The notes under the pieces were generated by a model. The model did not search any database and had not been told where the DNA came from. It saw nothing but the letters and a program-made list of their open reading frames with translations. From NCBI GenBank assembly GCA_964036295.1, contig OZ038462.1, positions 9,055,267 through 9,119,266 of the forward strand: a DNA stretch of 64,000 nt, read 5' to 3'. Shown in pieces: positions 1-11,244 of the stretch. How positions within the stretch are numbered: the first letter of the stretch is position 1; the number at the start of each line of letters is the position of its first letter. Position numbers and translations under genes: made by a program. This DNA is from Plumapathes pennacea (lineage: Eukaryota; Cnidaria; Anthozoa; Antipatharia; Myriopathidae).

Positions 1-815
1 CCTTAAACTGCATGCCCTACACAAGTTTAGTATATACTTTTTACAGGACGGTGTTAAACATTTGCTCATGACTTAATCCTTTCCTTCGAGGAAATTAATC
101 GGAGTGCAGACAACACTGAAGCGTTTTACATTTAAGCAAATAATCAAACCCATTACCGATTTAGGCCCTGTTTACATGGCCCCTTTACATGCCAAGCGCT
201 CGCCAAGAGTGTGTGTTATACTTTCGCGTTGAAAGAAGAATCGATTGCGTGACGCCGTAGGTATTTCCCACGGTCGACATACCAAATTAATTCATGTAGT
301 CTGCAGGGCACATTCTCAAACATTTAGTACTTGAATTGTGAAGTTGGTCGGCCGCCGTAGGAAGGGAAAAAAGGAACACTGATTTTCCAGTTTTGAATTC
401 ATAGGCAGTGCAATTAAATAGGCTTTCTGTGCGAATTCTTTCTTTTTTTTTTTTTTACTCTGGAATGCATGCACTGGACTCTGAGGCATGCATATTTTAA
501 TGAATCGAGTTGTTTTCCATGTGAATCCGCTCAAAACAGCGTGATTTCTCCTCAGAATCAAATTAAAATTTGAACGGTTTACTTTAAATTATACACGGAC
601 TTCAAATCTAATCATATCTCAAAGAGTTTGTGAATGATTCTCGTTGCACTAACCGCGTGTCAGATTGTAGCATTTCTCGAATAAACAGTTGCAGTTTTAG
701 ATCTTGAAAGAAAAACAGACAGCTGACTAAATCATTTAAAACCCCAGGCTCCGACTGCTCTGAGCAAATACGCTAGCTGAAACTGGCGACAGAAGCCGGT
801 AAAATACTTTGAGAG
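1..815. other. Non-coding flank
   Basis: No supported exon, RNA gene or clear repeat is visible here. A short poly-T run lies near 444-456. This is DNA downstream of the minus-strand PAN-EGF-FReD gene. Confidence 0.5.
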
Positions 816-1009
816 TTATCATTCTTCGCCCCGTCGTTACCTCTGTCGTTTGTAGAAATTTTCATGTTTGTTGTGATACATGTACGTAACGAGTGTCCCG
901 AGTCCCTGAATGTGAGCCCACACTCAGCCTGTACAGCGACTGTCAATCACCAACTCTGAAACTGACGTGCGCATTTCGGATATCAGTGGGCAACGTTTAT
1001 CGTCGTCAA
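816..1009 (-). pseudogene. Fibrinogen-domain fragment B, broken
   Basis: Read on the minus strand, this repeats part of the neighbouring fibrinogen-related domain: the stretch around FRVGD...SLYRLS and the NDRDND calcium-site motif. It parallels fragment A at about 373 bp lower coordinates and begins abruptly near 816. It lacks the N-terminal half of the domain and has no splice context, so it is taken as a decayed tandem copy of the 3' end of the gene. Confidence 0.6.
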
Positions 1010-1387
1010 AGTCAACTCGTCGGTCGAAGTTTCATCACCAAATGCTTCTTGACACTGGTTGACCAGTAGATTCCCAGACCACCCATGCTCTATCCGTATT
1101 GTCCGTTTAGGTTGGAGCTTAAACAGTCGTAGTACCACCCGGCGCCTGTCCACATCACAGCAAAAAATACCAGTGTATCTTCCCGCACAGTTATCACTCT
1201 TCGCCCCGTCGTTGTCTCTGTCGTTTGTAGAAATTTTCATGTTGTTGTGTTTCATGTTGTTGTGTCCCGCGTCCCGCGTCCCTGAATGTGAGCCCAAACT
1301 CAGCCTGTACAGCGATTGCCAATCACCAACTCTGAAACTGACATGCACATCTCGGATATCAGTGGGCAACGTTCATCGTCGTCAAAG
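1010..1387 (-). pseudogene. Fibrinogen-domain fragment A, frameshifted
   Basis: This minus-strand segment directly follows the stop codon of the intact FReD exon and repeats its C-terminal half. It resembles FRVGDWQSLYRLS, the NDRDND motif, the GWYYDC-like region and the final MKLRPT. The reading frame shifts in the middle, and an in-frame TAG follows the NLNGQYG motif. The FReD N-terminal half is missing. It is a partial tandem duplication of the last exon and not a functional domain. Confidence 0.7.
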
Positions 1388-2001
1388 TCAATTTGTCGGT
1401 CGAAGTTTCATCACCGAATACTTTTTTACGCCTGACCAGTAGATTCCCTTGTGGCTCTTGCTCTGTCCGTACTGTCCGTTCAGGTTCGACTTATAACAGT
1501 AGTCATACCACCAGGCGCCTGTCCATGTCACAGCACAGTTTCTATCCCACTTGTCATTATCTCTGTCCTTGGTAGAAAACGTCATGTTGTTGTGCCGCGT
1601 TAACGAGTCTCCCGCCGTTCCTGAATACGAGCCTACACTCAGCCTGTACAGCGACTGCTCATCACCAACTCTGAAACTGCCATATTTGGCATAAGCTCTC
1701 CTTCCGCTCCAGTCCCCTATCTCCACTCGTAACTCGCTCGGTCTGCTGGCTGTCAAGCGGTGGATCTTATCGTTTCCCAACCAGAACTCGCCGGTCAGCT
1801 GTCCAAAGCCCGCTTTGTACTTACTCCATTCTAGGTAGAAGTCTTGGGAGCCATCTTGTCTTCTCTGGAACACTGTCCAGCCGCCTCCGTCGGTTGTCAT
1901 GTTACAGTAAACTGAGAAAGTTCCTTTGCCGTCAGGATTGACAGAGTACACGCCACTTGCGGTGATGCCGGATTTGTACAGGTCAGAACAATCTCTTGTT
2001 C
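1388..2001 (-). CDS. Fibrinogen-related domain, last exon
   Basis: The exon starts at an AG acceptor (phase 1) and reads GTRDCSDL, the usual start of a FReD. It continues through [37 protein letters not shown], the calcium-site motif [25 protein letters not shown] and a closing VMKLRPTN before TGA. All landmarks of a complete domain (about 205 residues) are present. The acidic DRDND cluster is typical of ficolin and tachylectin-type domains that bind acetylated ligands; ligand binding here is inferred. Confidence 0.9.
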
Positions 2002-2330
2002 CTTAGGGGGGAAACATAAAACTCATTTGTAATTAATGATAAAAGAAAGAAAACAAACGAAAGCCAGTCAATTGGGAGTAGAAAATTTTCATGGGGGTAG
2101 GGTGAGGGTTTTTATATGTTGTTATACTTACCATTACAGCTCACGCCATCTCCCTGGTAACCATGGTTACACTCGCAGTTGAACGAACCTTGGGTGTTCT
2201 GACAAGTAGCGTCTGCAGAGCAGTTGTGTGTATTCTCTGTGCATTCGTCAGTATCTACGTGTTGAATTATAATACTTGGCATTAAGATAAATATTCTGAA
2301 GTGACAGCAGAGTAGGCTGAGCAACAAAAT

Positions 2331-2370
<40 letters not shown>

Positions 2371-5300
2371 AAAGAAGAAGAAGAAGAAAGAAAACAGAAT
2401 ATACACTTCTTACCATTACAGTTTACGCCATCTCCCTGGTAACCATGGTTACACTTGCAGTTGAACGAACCTTGGGTGTTTTGGCAAGTAGCGTTTGTAG
2501 AGCAGTTGTGTGTATTCTCTGTGCATTCGTCAGTATCTACGTGTTGAATTATAATACTTGGCATTAAGATAAATATTCTGAAGTGACAGCAAAGTAGGCT
2601 GAGCAACAAAATACAACAACAACAACAACAACAACAACAAAAAGAAGAAGAAGAAGAAGAAGAAAGAAAACAGACTATACACTTCTTACCATTACAGTTT
2701 TCGCCATCTCCCTGGTAACCATGGTTACACTTGCAGTTGAACGAACCTTGGGTGTTTTGGCAAGTAGCGTTTGTAGAGCAGTTGTGTGTATTCTCTGTGC
2801 ATTCGTCAGTATCTACGTGTTGAATTATAATACTTGGCATTAAGATAAATATTCCGAAGTGACAGCAGAGTAGGCTAAGAAACAAAATACAACAACAACA
2901 ACAACAACAACAACAAAAAGAAGAAGAAGAAGAAAGAAAACAGAATATACACTTCTTACCATTACAGTTTACGCCATCTCCCTGGTAACCATGGTTACAC
3001 TTGCAGTTGAACGAACCTTGGGTGTTTTGGCAAGTAGCGTTTGTAGAGCAGTTGTGTTTGTTTCCTTTGCACTCGTCCACATCTGTGTGATGATCGAAGA
3101 AGAAAAATATTCATTTGATTAACGATATTTGATTTTCAATCAGTATCATGAAAAAGTTTCTGTTCACGTTTCCGAAACTTGTTTTGCCTTGATTTATGAC
3201 TTTTGAATAAATGTTAGCCTGCGCAGCGGCTGTCCCAAGGAAGGGGAGGAGGTCAGATCCGAGCGCAAACGGGAACGCGAGCGGAAGAAGGAGGGGGAAC
3301 GGGTAGTACAGGAGAAGGAAGAGAGACCCTCCCCCTCCCCTTCTCTTCCCCGTGAGAGCCCTTACACTATGGGGCGCCAAGTGTAAAAATATTATTTAGC
3401 AAAATTTCAGTGATTTTTTTGTCATTTAAGCTACAAAGGTTTGACATTTATGAAAAACGGAGGAAAAACTCAAAGCCACTGGAGCGGCTCGCTGTGACAA
3501 TTCATGAATGAAATTGGCGGCTTTGTACAAACTCGCCTTGCATCAAATTTTGACAGCTGATTGCTGACAGCTTTTTGACTTCCGTTTCCGCTTTGATATA
3601 GTTTTCCAAAGCGTTCAGCTAAGAAAAACTAGCTAATCGTACAAAACCTCAGACTGAATCAGGCGCGTTTTTGGCGTAAGATACAGACACCGGAAAAAGA
3701 ACTGCCCGCTCAGGAGAAATGCAAAACGTGTTGACAGAATTTTACCAAATGTATGTATTTTGTCGCTTTTCGTACACAAAACAATTGTGCAAAATTTCAA
3801 AAAAATTCACCAAAGGAATATGAATATAACTAACTTTTTCCCGCTTTTATATCACTCACAACAGGTGACGTTGTGTCGCCATAGTAGCCGATATCTGCTC
3901 AAAATTTATGAGAACACACTCTTCATAAGAACTCAATGCCATAGACATAAACCCTTTTGAGAAAGTAAACGGCAATTAAACTAAACAGCAGGTCATTTCC
4001 TGGTCTATAAACTGCCAGAAACTATTACGAGCCACCTTAAAAACTGGCTAAATATGTTTAGTTGCGCGTCATCTTACCTCTCTCCGAACATCAGCTTGCT
4101 GCGCTCGCTGGAACCGGTAAAAATTTCGGGGCGAAATTCTGACATCTCTTCTTATGCACAATCGAATTTGACTTATATTTCTAATCAGAGGCCACGATCA
4201 ATCCAGCTTTCGCTTCAATACTTGTGTGTTTTCTTGTATTAACTGAATGCGTTTCTTCTATCAGGCTTTCGAGTATTCGTGCTTTGTAACAAATATAAAA
4301 TTGAAAGCGAGGAATGTAACACGAATCATGTTTAAATACTATTGCGGTTTTGTTCACATTGTGTTCACAGTGTGTTCAGTCCATTTGTGACTGCAAACTT
4401 AATACTCAGGACTATTTCGGTGTATTTTTCATTTCTGGTATACAATGACCATTGTGAAACAAAGGCTACATGATCGAATGAAAGAAACATTTCAACAGGC
4501 AATGTACGATAAGCAGAAGAATTTTAAGAGGCAACAGCTGTCATGTACAGAGTGAAGCATAAATCGCCATTGTTTTGCGGCTAAAGCTCATCGAAGCTTT
4601 GGTTTCCGTTTTCGGCTTGTTTTCTTCCCAAAAGTATTTCGTGTCGCCACAGAAAGTTTCGTCGGGACTAAATATTTAGCGGCTACAGAGATATTTGCAA
4701 TCCCCCAGCGGTATCCATCAAACATTTGTTTACGGCTATTCTCAAAGCTTCCGCGGTGAACTAAAGAACGCAAGCCAGAATCGTTCCCTAACATCCAGTT
4801 TATCAGTGCGTGTTCGGCACAAACCCAAACGGTGTTGAGTTTGGATTAAATGCAGTTAACTTTTATACACAAGTACCGAGCAATTCATAGCCACACTGTT
4901 GTTTAAGTTGTTTAACGAAGTCAATTACGTCATTGCATATCACGTGATAATCTGAACCAATCACTGTGTGCTGATTCTCGACCGACAAAAAGGAAAAAAA
5001 TAAATAAAAATTTGCGTTTTTAAGCTCGCGTTGGGCCCCAGGCCCCCGCGAGCAAAAAATCGCTGAACTTTCGCTAAATAATATTTTTACACTTGGCGCC
5101 CCATATTACACAGGCTAGAATGTCGAAAGCAGTTGCGTGATTATTTTCTTTTAGCGTTTGTTACTGATTGTGGATTCATCTCAGCGAGGCTTTTTTAGAT
5201 CAAGCAAAAGTCGATTACGACCAGTCTGCTCGCGGAAACACGCACTCAAGTGACGATAGCGTCTCACTGCTATTCAGTCACTTCTTCACTGTAAAACCAA

Positions 5301-6358
5301 TTGCAATTACTTTAGTTTTTGAGTAGTTGAACATTTTCCAACACTGTAAAGGCGGCTTTTGTAATTAGTTCTGTTATAATTGCTGTGGCTTTGGTTTTGC
5401 CAAAAAACGACTCTATTTTTCAATCCACTTTTACCGACTTTGCAGTTCATTTCAAAACTTCTTCTGATACACGTTCAATCAAACTTGCACGCAATCAGTA
5501 GCGAAAATTGTATACGTTATCAACTAGACCTGCCATACCGATATTGCAGCTCTTTCCTTTAAATTCTTGAGGACATTTGCACTTGAAGTCGTCAGTAAAG
5601 TACAAAGCGATGCATGTCCCTCCGTTCATACAGGGCATCTCAGAACAAGGACTCTGAAAGAAAGAAAGAAACTAAGAAAGAAAGAACGAATAACCCTTCA
5701 ATGTAAATGTCATAACTTCTCTGTTTGTTTGTCGTCTATGCTTGCTCGTTTCCTTAGCAACAAGAATTCCGTGTACAGAGCCGACACCCATTTTAACTCC
5801 GTTATATTTTACAAAATTCAATTTATGTTAAGCCGACCGAGTTGATACCAACCGAAAAACGAAACTGCGCATCGAAAAACATTATTTCGCGTGGCAAGAA
5901 ATGTGACTAATAATATAATAACATTTGCACTCCACAAACTGTTAAATAATTATTTTCCTGCACTAAAAAGGAAAAAATTAAAAAATAAAGAGAAACTTAC
6001 AAAGATACTGTAATTGTTGAAGGACGGGTTTGGTTGGAACTTGGCAGAGGAGTTGTACTTATCAGAGGCCAGAAACTCACACAGAAAATGGCTGTTTATG
6101 TCAGGATGTGCCGCCACATTAAATGAAAAACAAGAAACACTGCGAATGCAAGCCTCAGCGCAGTCTCTGAGTTTTTGCAACAAATATGATCCGACTTGGC
6201 TGAAGTTGAGGTAGTGAAATTGGTGATTGACAAAGTTAAGCGAGTCCTAGTTCAAAGTTCCTTGTCAGTCCTTTAGCGCACAGAACTTCACGCTCGGAGA
6301 AGAAGTGCGCAGCGAAAACACAAACGAAGAACACGACGGATCTTACTAACCCAGCCAT
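1388..6358 (-). CDS. Secreted PAN-EGF-fibrinogen domain protein (multi-exon gene)
   Basis: Joined minus-strand exons are 6001-6358 (PAN, broken) or 13498-13860 (PAN, intact), then 5539-5653, 2960-3082, 2690-2812, 2414-2536, 2132-2254 and 1388-2001. All junctions are GT-AG. The PAN exon ends in phase 0, the first EGF exon runs from phase 0 to 1, and each calcium-binding EGF exon is 123 bp and phase 1-1. With the intact PAN exon the message is 1584 nt, predicting 527 residues: signal peptide 1-27, PAN to 121, EGF 122-159, four cbEGF to about 323, FReD to the end. Proteins with FReD and EGF domains are commonly secreted lectin-like or matrix proteins. Role in adhesion or microbial recognition is inferred. 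The exon structure is firm; which first exon is used is uncertain. Confidence 0.75.
2132..2254 (-). CDS. Calcium-binding EGF exon 4
   Basis: A 123-bp exon, phase 1-1, with six cysteines, a DTDEC calcium-binding start and the C-x-N-x4-F-x-C hydroxylation consensus ([10 protein letters not shown]). It differs slightly from the three other copies (SADAT, NCECN, GVSCN). It joins directly to the FReD exon in phase 1. Confidence 0.88.
2414..2536 (-). CDS. Calcium-binding EGF exon 3
   Basis: A 123-bp phase 1-1 exon, near-identical to the exon at 2690-2812, with [15 protein letters not shown] and CNHGYQGDG. It is flanked by introns of 159 and 153 bp that are themselves near-identical repeats. Confidence 0.88.
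2690..2812 (-). CDS. Calcium-binding EGF exon 2
   Basis: A 123-bp phase 1-1 exon with the same cbEGF signature and GENCN at its end. It arose by recent tandem duplication of exon plus intron, because the flanking introns match too. Confidence 0.88.
2960..3082 (-). CDS. Calcium-binding EGF exon 1
   Basis: A 123-bp phase 1-1 exon reading [12 protein letters not shown] onward. It is the most 5' of the four cbEGF units. Its acceptor is phase-compatible with the upstream EGF exon at 5539-5653. Confidence 0.88.
3370..5103. mobile_element. 1.7-kb element with TIRs, TA-flanked
   Basis: The ends are inverted copies: TGGGGCGCCAAGTGTAAAAA at 3370 and its complement ending at 5103, with similarity continuing through ATTATTTAGC. 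TA dinucleotides sit outside both ends (3368-3369 and 5104-5105). It lies in the intron between the first EGF exon and the cbEGF exons. No transposase is recognised; a minus-strand frame at 4588-4794 has no recognisable domain. The internal segment 4140-4560 recurs elsewhere in the window. Confidence 0.6.
4140..4560. repeat. Dispersed repeat, shared with 14.4-16.3 kb and 19.2 kb
   Basis: The segment around the AATCAGAGGCCACGATC motif and the TATACAATGACCATTGTGAAAC region occurs inverted at 14400-14557 plus 16107-16275, and in direct orientation at 19170-19340. This uninterrupted copy serves as the empty site for the element at 14562-16102. Confidence 0.65.
5539..5653 (-). CDS. EGF-like exon of the PAN-EGF-FReD gene
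   Basis: A 115-bp exon with AG acceptor and GT donor reads [14 protein letters not shown], then [14 protein letters not shown]. This is a six-cysteine EGF of the non-calcium type (no DxDEC start). It begins in phase 0, matching the end of the PAN exon, and ends in phase 1, matching the cbEGF exons. No corresponding exon is seen near the second PAN copy at 13.5 kb, so the downstream exons exist only once. Confidence 0.8.
6001..6358 (-). pseudogene. PAN/apple first exon, copy 1 (frameshifted)
   Basis: The exon starts with ATG ([20 protein letters not shown], a hydrophobic signal peptide) and ends at a GTAAGT donor. It is 358 bp against 363 bp in the intact copy at 13498-13860. A 5-nt deletion after FELGLA creates an immediate TAA, giving only 40 residues. 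Beyond the lesion the PAN domain is still conserved, with [18 protein letters not shown]. As the exon nearest to the rest of the gene it should be the native first exon, but it cannot encode the domain as written. Confidence 0.8.
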
Positions 6359-7430
6359 GATTGTGAGATATTTGATGTGAGCGTTGCTTTTTAACTTGTT
6401 GTCAGTCAAGTTAAAAACCAATCAAGTTTGACTTTTCATTATTAAACAAAATATATTTCACACAAAATGTGTTTTAAACTTTGCAGTATAAGCGGCCCGC
6501 TGCTTTTTAAGCGAAATTTATTACAAAGTCCGTTCAATATCTAACTATGAATGTGTTTCTTAAAAATGACGATCAAATTCCACTTTCTAAAAACTGCAAT
6601 TTCTTCAGCATTTCCGAACCGTCTGAAGTGAATAATTGCACTATATTTTCTCTAATTGTACTAAACGAAACGAGTAGATAAATGTTTTGTGCAGACTGCC
6701 GTGTGCGTGTCAATCGAAAACGCATTCATGAAGAAGTTATATATTAATAATTAATTTGCTTAGGTGTATTTCGAATAATGATATTTCTCTGCCCACATCA
6801 AACTCAAAATTTCGAAAACCTTAATTTTAGCGCAACTAGTTTCTCTCTCTCTGATTGGTCGATTTACCGTGATAAATAAGAGTCCAGACAACGATGCTGA
6901 CGCCAGCATGTCACGTTTTGCAGCGAAATACAACGAAAGCTTCCTGTATATTTCTAAATGTTGTGGTAAAATTATTAACTTCACTCAACGACAACATGAA
7001 CACTTCAGTTAGAATGTACTCATTGAGAGCGTTCGTTTGAATGGTCGCACCTTTAGGATTTGTTTGTTCGTTGGACGTTTTCAAGTTTCAAGTTTTTTTC
7101 AAGTTTTTCAAGTCAAATTCGCTTTATTGTGACTGACAGTTTTTCTTTAGAAAAGATATTGGAACTTGTTCCCATCCGCCGGTCGGACGGTTAGAAAACC
7201 TCTGGAACCAGGGTATGTCTCAGGTGGGGGCTTGATTTGTTTATTCTCCGCGTTGAAAAAATGAGTCTCAAGCCGGCTACATTTGAACGGATTGTGGGCC
7301 GTTCTAGTAGTGCATAGACCACCGGCCAGGAGCGGCTTTGACCAGACAACTTAGTATATAGTATATTATATGATATTTATACCTATCGTGAATAGTACAC
7401 AAAGCGGTATAAAGAGGCTTTTAAATCATT
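6359..7430 (-). repeat. Upstream unit of PAN exon copy 1
   Basis: DNA 5' of the PAN exon, repeated with variations at 7725-8498, 13861-14400, 21777-23290 and in part at 24890-25080. Shared landmarks are the CCCGCTGCTTTTTAAGCG block, the GAACCGTCTGAAGTGAATAA block and a CTCATTGAGAG block. Promoter elements of the PAN gene should lie here, but none is individually convincing. It ends with GGCTTTTAAATCATTTAGCG, the uninterrupted version of the 4.5-kb element target. Confidence 0.6.
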
Positions 7431-8498
7431 TAGCGCGACTGGAGACTGAGCCGTATTCAGAAACATTATTTTGTATTTAGGACACAAATTTGTGTCCGTA
7501 ATGTCAAATGTTTCGCGCATGGCAAAACGGGGCAAAATTTGTGAAATATGCGCGAGCTAGTAACGTTGCCGCCACAATGTGTCCTCGTTTTGCCAGGCCG
7601 AAATTGTCATTATTTTTCTGCTTGTTTGTCGTCTATGCTCGCTTGTTCCTTAGCAACGAGAATTCCGTGTACGAAACCGACACCCATTTTGGCTCCGTTA
7701 TCCTGCACAAAGAAATATAAAAGATTCGCTGCTTTTTAAGCAAAATGTATTACAAAGTCTGCTCAATATCTAACTATAAAATTAATGTGTTTCTTAAATA
7801 TGAGGATCAAAATCCACTTTTCCAAAAACTATAATTTTTTCAACATTTCCGAACCGTCTAAAGTGAATAATCAACTGCTATTGAAGAAAATTTTCACACC
7901 TTTTTATTTTATAGTGGATATTTACGCCTTTAGGTTTTAATTATTTGCCAATTTCAGAACGTTTTCAAAATGGGACCTCATGTCAGTGTTAGAAAATATA
8001 ACATATAGTCATCACCTTTTCCACAGAATTCCATTGAAATCGGAGCAAATACCTACACTTGCAGGTTTGAATCATGACTAGAAATACGATAATCGCAGAT
8101 ACCTTTCGCCCTGATGCGGTGAATTCGATCAAGTGTATTTTTCTGGTAAACTAAACAATTGCATCCTGTGGGAAACTTCTTTACTCTAGAACAGGTATTG
8201 GAGCTTGGCATTGTCTCAGATTTCCTGATCCTCCGCCGCTTGGAGGGTTAGAAAACTTCAGTCTGGACGGGAACCAGGGTATGTCTCAGGTGATGGCTTG
8301 ATTTGTTTATATTTTCCGTGTTGAAAAATGAGACTTAAGCCGGCTACGTTTTAACGGATGGTATTTTTGGGCCGTTCTAGTGCATAGACCACCGGTTAGG
8401 AGCGGCTTTGGCCAGGAAACCTACTATAATATAGTATATTATATAATATTTATACCTATCGGGAATAGTGTAAACACGAGGCCAGTACGGAGAGGCTT
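7431..8498. repeat. Duplicated unit that lost its PAN exon
   Basis: The first part (7431-7720) matches the intron DNA at 13020-13310. It joins directly to upstream DNA (7725 on) that matches 6500-7420. The roughly 670 bp between these in the second copy, including the whole PAN exon, is missing. This is a third, exon-less copy of the 5' unit. Confidence 0.6.
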
Positions 8499-8502
8499 TT
8501 AA

Positions 8503-9645
8503 GAGTGGCTCTCTGTAAATATCGAGAATCGGGCGCCAAATGCCAAATTTCGAAATTCATTTTATTTTACCCAAAGAACCTCTTTGGTGAACTGTCTTCG
8601 AAAATAATATTCAAAAGTTCAACTGCCTTTTCGTCTTGACAAAATCGTGGAAAGTCTAAAATGCTCTCTCGACCCCTGGAACCGACATGAAAATGGTGCA
8701 TATTTAACAAGCTCGTGTAATAAAACGGTAAACAATCTGGCCACTGCAACTCGTCAGTAACTCAAAGTACCTCTTCTTCTTTCTAAAGCACCTAAAATAA
8801 CTATGGAAACTTGAACTTGTGGTAGTGTTACAATTTTTCAAAAAGACCAAGGTAAAACCTCCGAGCGGCAGGTCAACTTTTAGCCAATTTTAATTTCAGC
8901 AGGAACATTTGGTACCTGTCGTTTGAGCAAAAACCCAACGTCAACTGAACTAATAAACATTTAAATTTCTTGTCTCAAAAGGTTTTCCGCGGCCCGCAAA
9001 AAGCCTCGCGTTGAGAAACATAAACAGTGAGGGTAGTTTGACACAATCGGTACTGGATGCGGGAAATGGTTTCGGCTAAAACGAAGCATCAAGTAGGTAC
9101 ACAGATGAGAAAATTATCAAACGCTTGACAATTTAAAACTCGATTTTCATTGTGTGACTTAGAGTGTCATTTTCGCAGAAAATGGCGATGTTGTGATGAA
9201 TAATGAGCACTAATAAGAACCGACGCGGGTACGGATCAGATTACATTTTCCGGAATTCAAGAAATTCTTAATACAGAAAGTTTCAACAGTAGCACTGCAG
9301 TAAAAGCAGGTGTATATTACCAAGTATTTCCACTACAAGCCATAAGAGTGACTGGGTGGAGTTAAATCAAAAGCTACAGCACGACTTTCAGATAGATTTC
9401 AGTGAGTTATACACAATAATCCACTTACCGCGGTCAACATAACATCTAATTTGCCAACACCAGCTAACAGTAATACGTACTTGCAACTTGAAATCCTTGC
9501 TTTACAATTGGAAAGAGCTTGTCATTTTAACACACGAAAGCCCTTTAACAGAAATTCGATGCCGTTTGCGTGACTTTTAAATGTCCCGCAAAATGTTGGT
9601 GGTAAATTAATCAACATTCGCTTTAGCAAGTGTTACCGTGAAATG
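8503..9645 (+). repeat. Left inverted arm of the 4.5-kb element
   Basis: About 1.14 kb, mirrored by 11245-13012. Matching landmarks include GGGCGCCAAATGCCAAATTT, CCGCGGTCAACATAACATC and CATTCGCTTTAGCAA near the inner end. Confidence 0.8.
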
Positions 9646-11244
9646 GTTTGAATTTCTCGACTTTAAAACCTTTGCTGTTGAATTGGTTCATGAAGTGCGG
9701 TTTTATTTGAAATCGTACAGTCGTGTCTTGCAGATCCGCCAAAGAACATCTCAGCAAGCAAAACAAACCGGCCTGTGACCGAGTTCTAAAATAAACGTCA
9801 TCAGCAGTTCTATTTTATTTCCATATCAGTGCTGTCGGAAACAATTCAGCTGGTGATCTGTTGCTCAGCCGCAGAAACCTTTCACCCGGCCAGATAAGCC
9901 AGAGGATGCCGTCTACTAAACGTTAGGATCTACTGAGCCGTTTCTGTATGCCAGCAACAAAACATAAGGGCATATATGGATTTAAGAAAAAGGTTAGAGG
10001 GAGAGGCACTCGCATCACAAATTTGATACGGAGAGGCTCCGCCGAGGCTTTCAACCCCTTACCATCCTGGGTCGAAATAGTGACCCTTTTCCATACTCAT
10101 AAACATCCCCCCCCCCCCCCCCCCCCCCCCAACCTTTCATACCTTTGAACAGGAAGAAGCGCAGAAAAACTGCAAACGACAACTCAGCAACACGAAATTT
10201 ACGAATATTTCAGTGGAGGCATGATTTTTAGAAACTCTAGAAGATGCCAATACGATTTTTCTTTGTCCAGACATTCTTACCGACCCTTTGAAGTACCAAA
10301 TTTAGTTATGATCTGAGGCTTGATTAAAAAGAACCCGCCCATTCGGGCAGAGCCTCCCCATCCCGTACAGCCCATCAAATACGAAGTGCCCCCACCCTCC
10401 GAAGCTTACAAGCCTCTAAACAGACTTTAAGATATTACAGAACTGAATGTCTGGTTGGACGCGCACATGTAAATAGTGCACGTTGCATGTTCTCGAGTTG
10501 TCTCTTTCACTGCTACATGCAGTCAGTCAGTACTCACACTGGAATGGATTGCTCAATTATGAGCATTGAACCTACATCGTGTATTACAGATCAGCCTTAG
10601 GATTTTTTTAAAGTTGAGACTAAAGCAAACACTGGCTGAAGGAACACGTCAGCTGCACTCGCTCACTACACTCACTCTCCTAAAATGTCCACTGCAAATG
10701 CCTGTCGAAGATCAGACTGAAGTGCTTCAAATACTTCAAAAAATTCACCAAGAATGATTAGCCAGAGATTCACTAATTATTTCACGGAAAAAGTCGACCA
10801 TATTAAGTAAGTAGGCATAAACGTGATAAAACTATTGCATGAATACTTGTCAAAAAGGAGACAATAGGGCCGTTCATACGAGAGAAAATAAGCCGCGGCT
10901 TACATAAGACGTGCAGACCCATTCATACGAGTACGGCTTTCACAAGACGCGAACTGCTCGTATAAATGATTTACGGTTTCAGGACTAAGGTATAAGCCGC
11001 GGCTTAGATAAGAACAGCTCAAAATCCCTAGGCCAGGATACTGCTGCGCCTTGGGTTAGCCGTGAACGTGTGGATTGTGTGCCATTTATAGTACGTGCAA
11101 GTCTTATGTGAGCCGCGGCGTGTTTTCTCTCGTATAAAAGGCCCTAATATGTAGCGGATCAGCAAAACACGACTATACGATTTCACATGAAGTCGACGAT
11201 CATAATTTAATTTAATAGCGAAGGTTTAAACAGTGATCAAACGC
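9646..11244. other. Spacer of the 4.5-kb element
   Basis: The unpaired centre of the palindromic element. It contains a run of 24 C at 10107-10130 and the nested MITE at 10867-11144. No coding region is supported. Confidence 0.5.
10867..11144. mobile_element. Nested 278-bp MITE, TA-flanked
   Basis: The ends are GGGCCGTTCATACGAGAGAA at 10867 and an imperfect inverted copy ending in GGCCC at 11144. The TIRs also share GCCGCGGCTTA-type motifs. TA lies immediately outside both ends. It sits in the spacer of the larger element, so it inserted later. Confidence 0.6.

Larger units (their letters stand above)
2255..2959 (-). repeat. Three duplicated short introns with trinucleotide repeats
   Basis: The introns at 2255-2413, 2537-2689 and 2813-2959 are near-identical and contain CAA and GAA repeat tracts of varying copy number (plus-strand reading). 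They are 159, 153 and 147 bp, all multiples of three, and carry no stop codon in the EGF frame. The whole block reads through as one open frame. Confidence 0.85.

Noticed and set aside
2112-3080. Single 322-residue EGF protein without introns
   Set aside because: The Cys- and Ser-rich stretches are introns bounded by GT-AG sites at regular 123-bp exon borders. Retention is possible but is not the default model.
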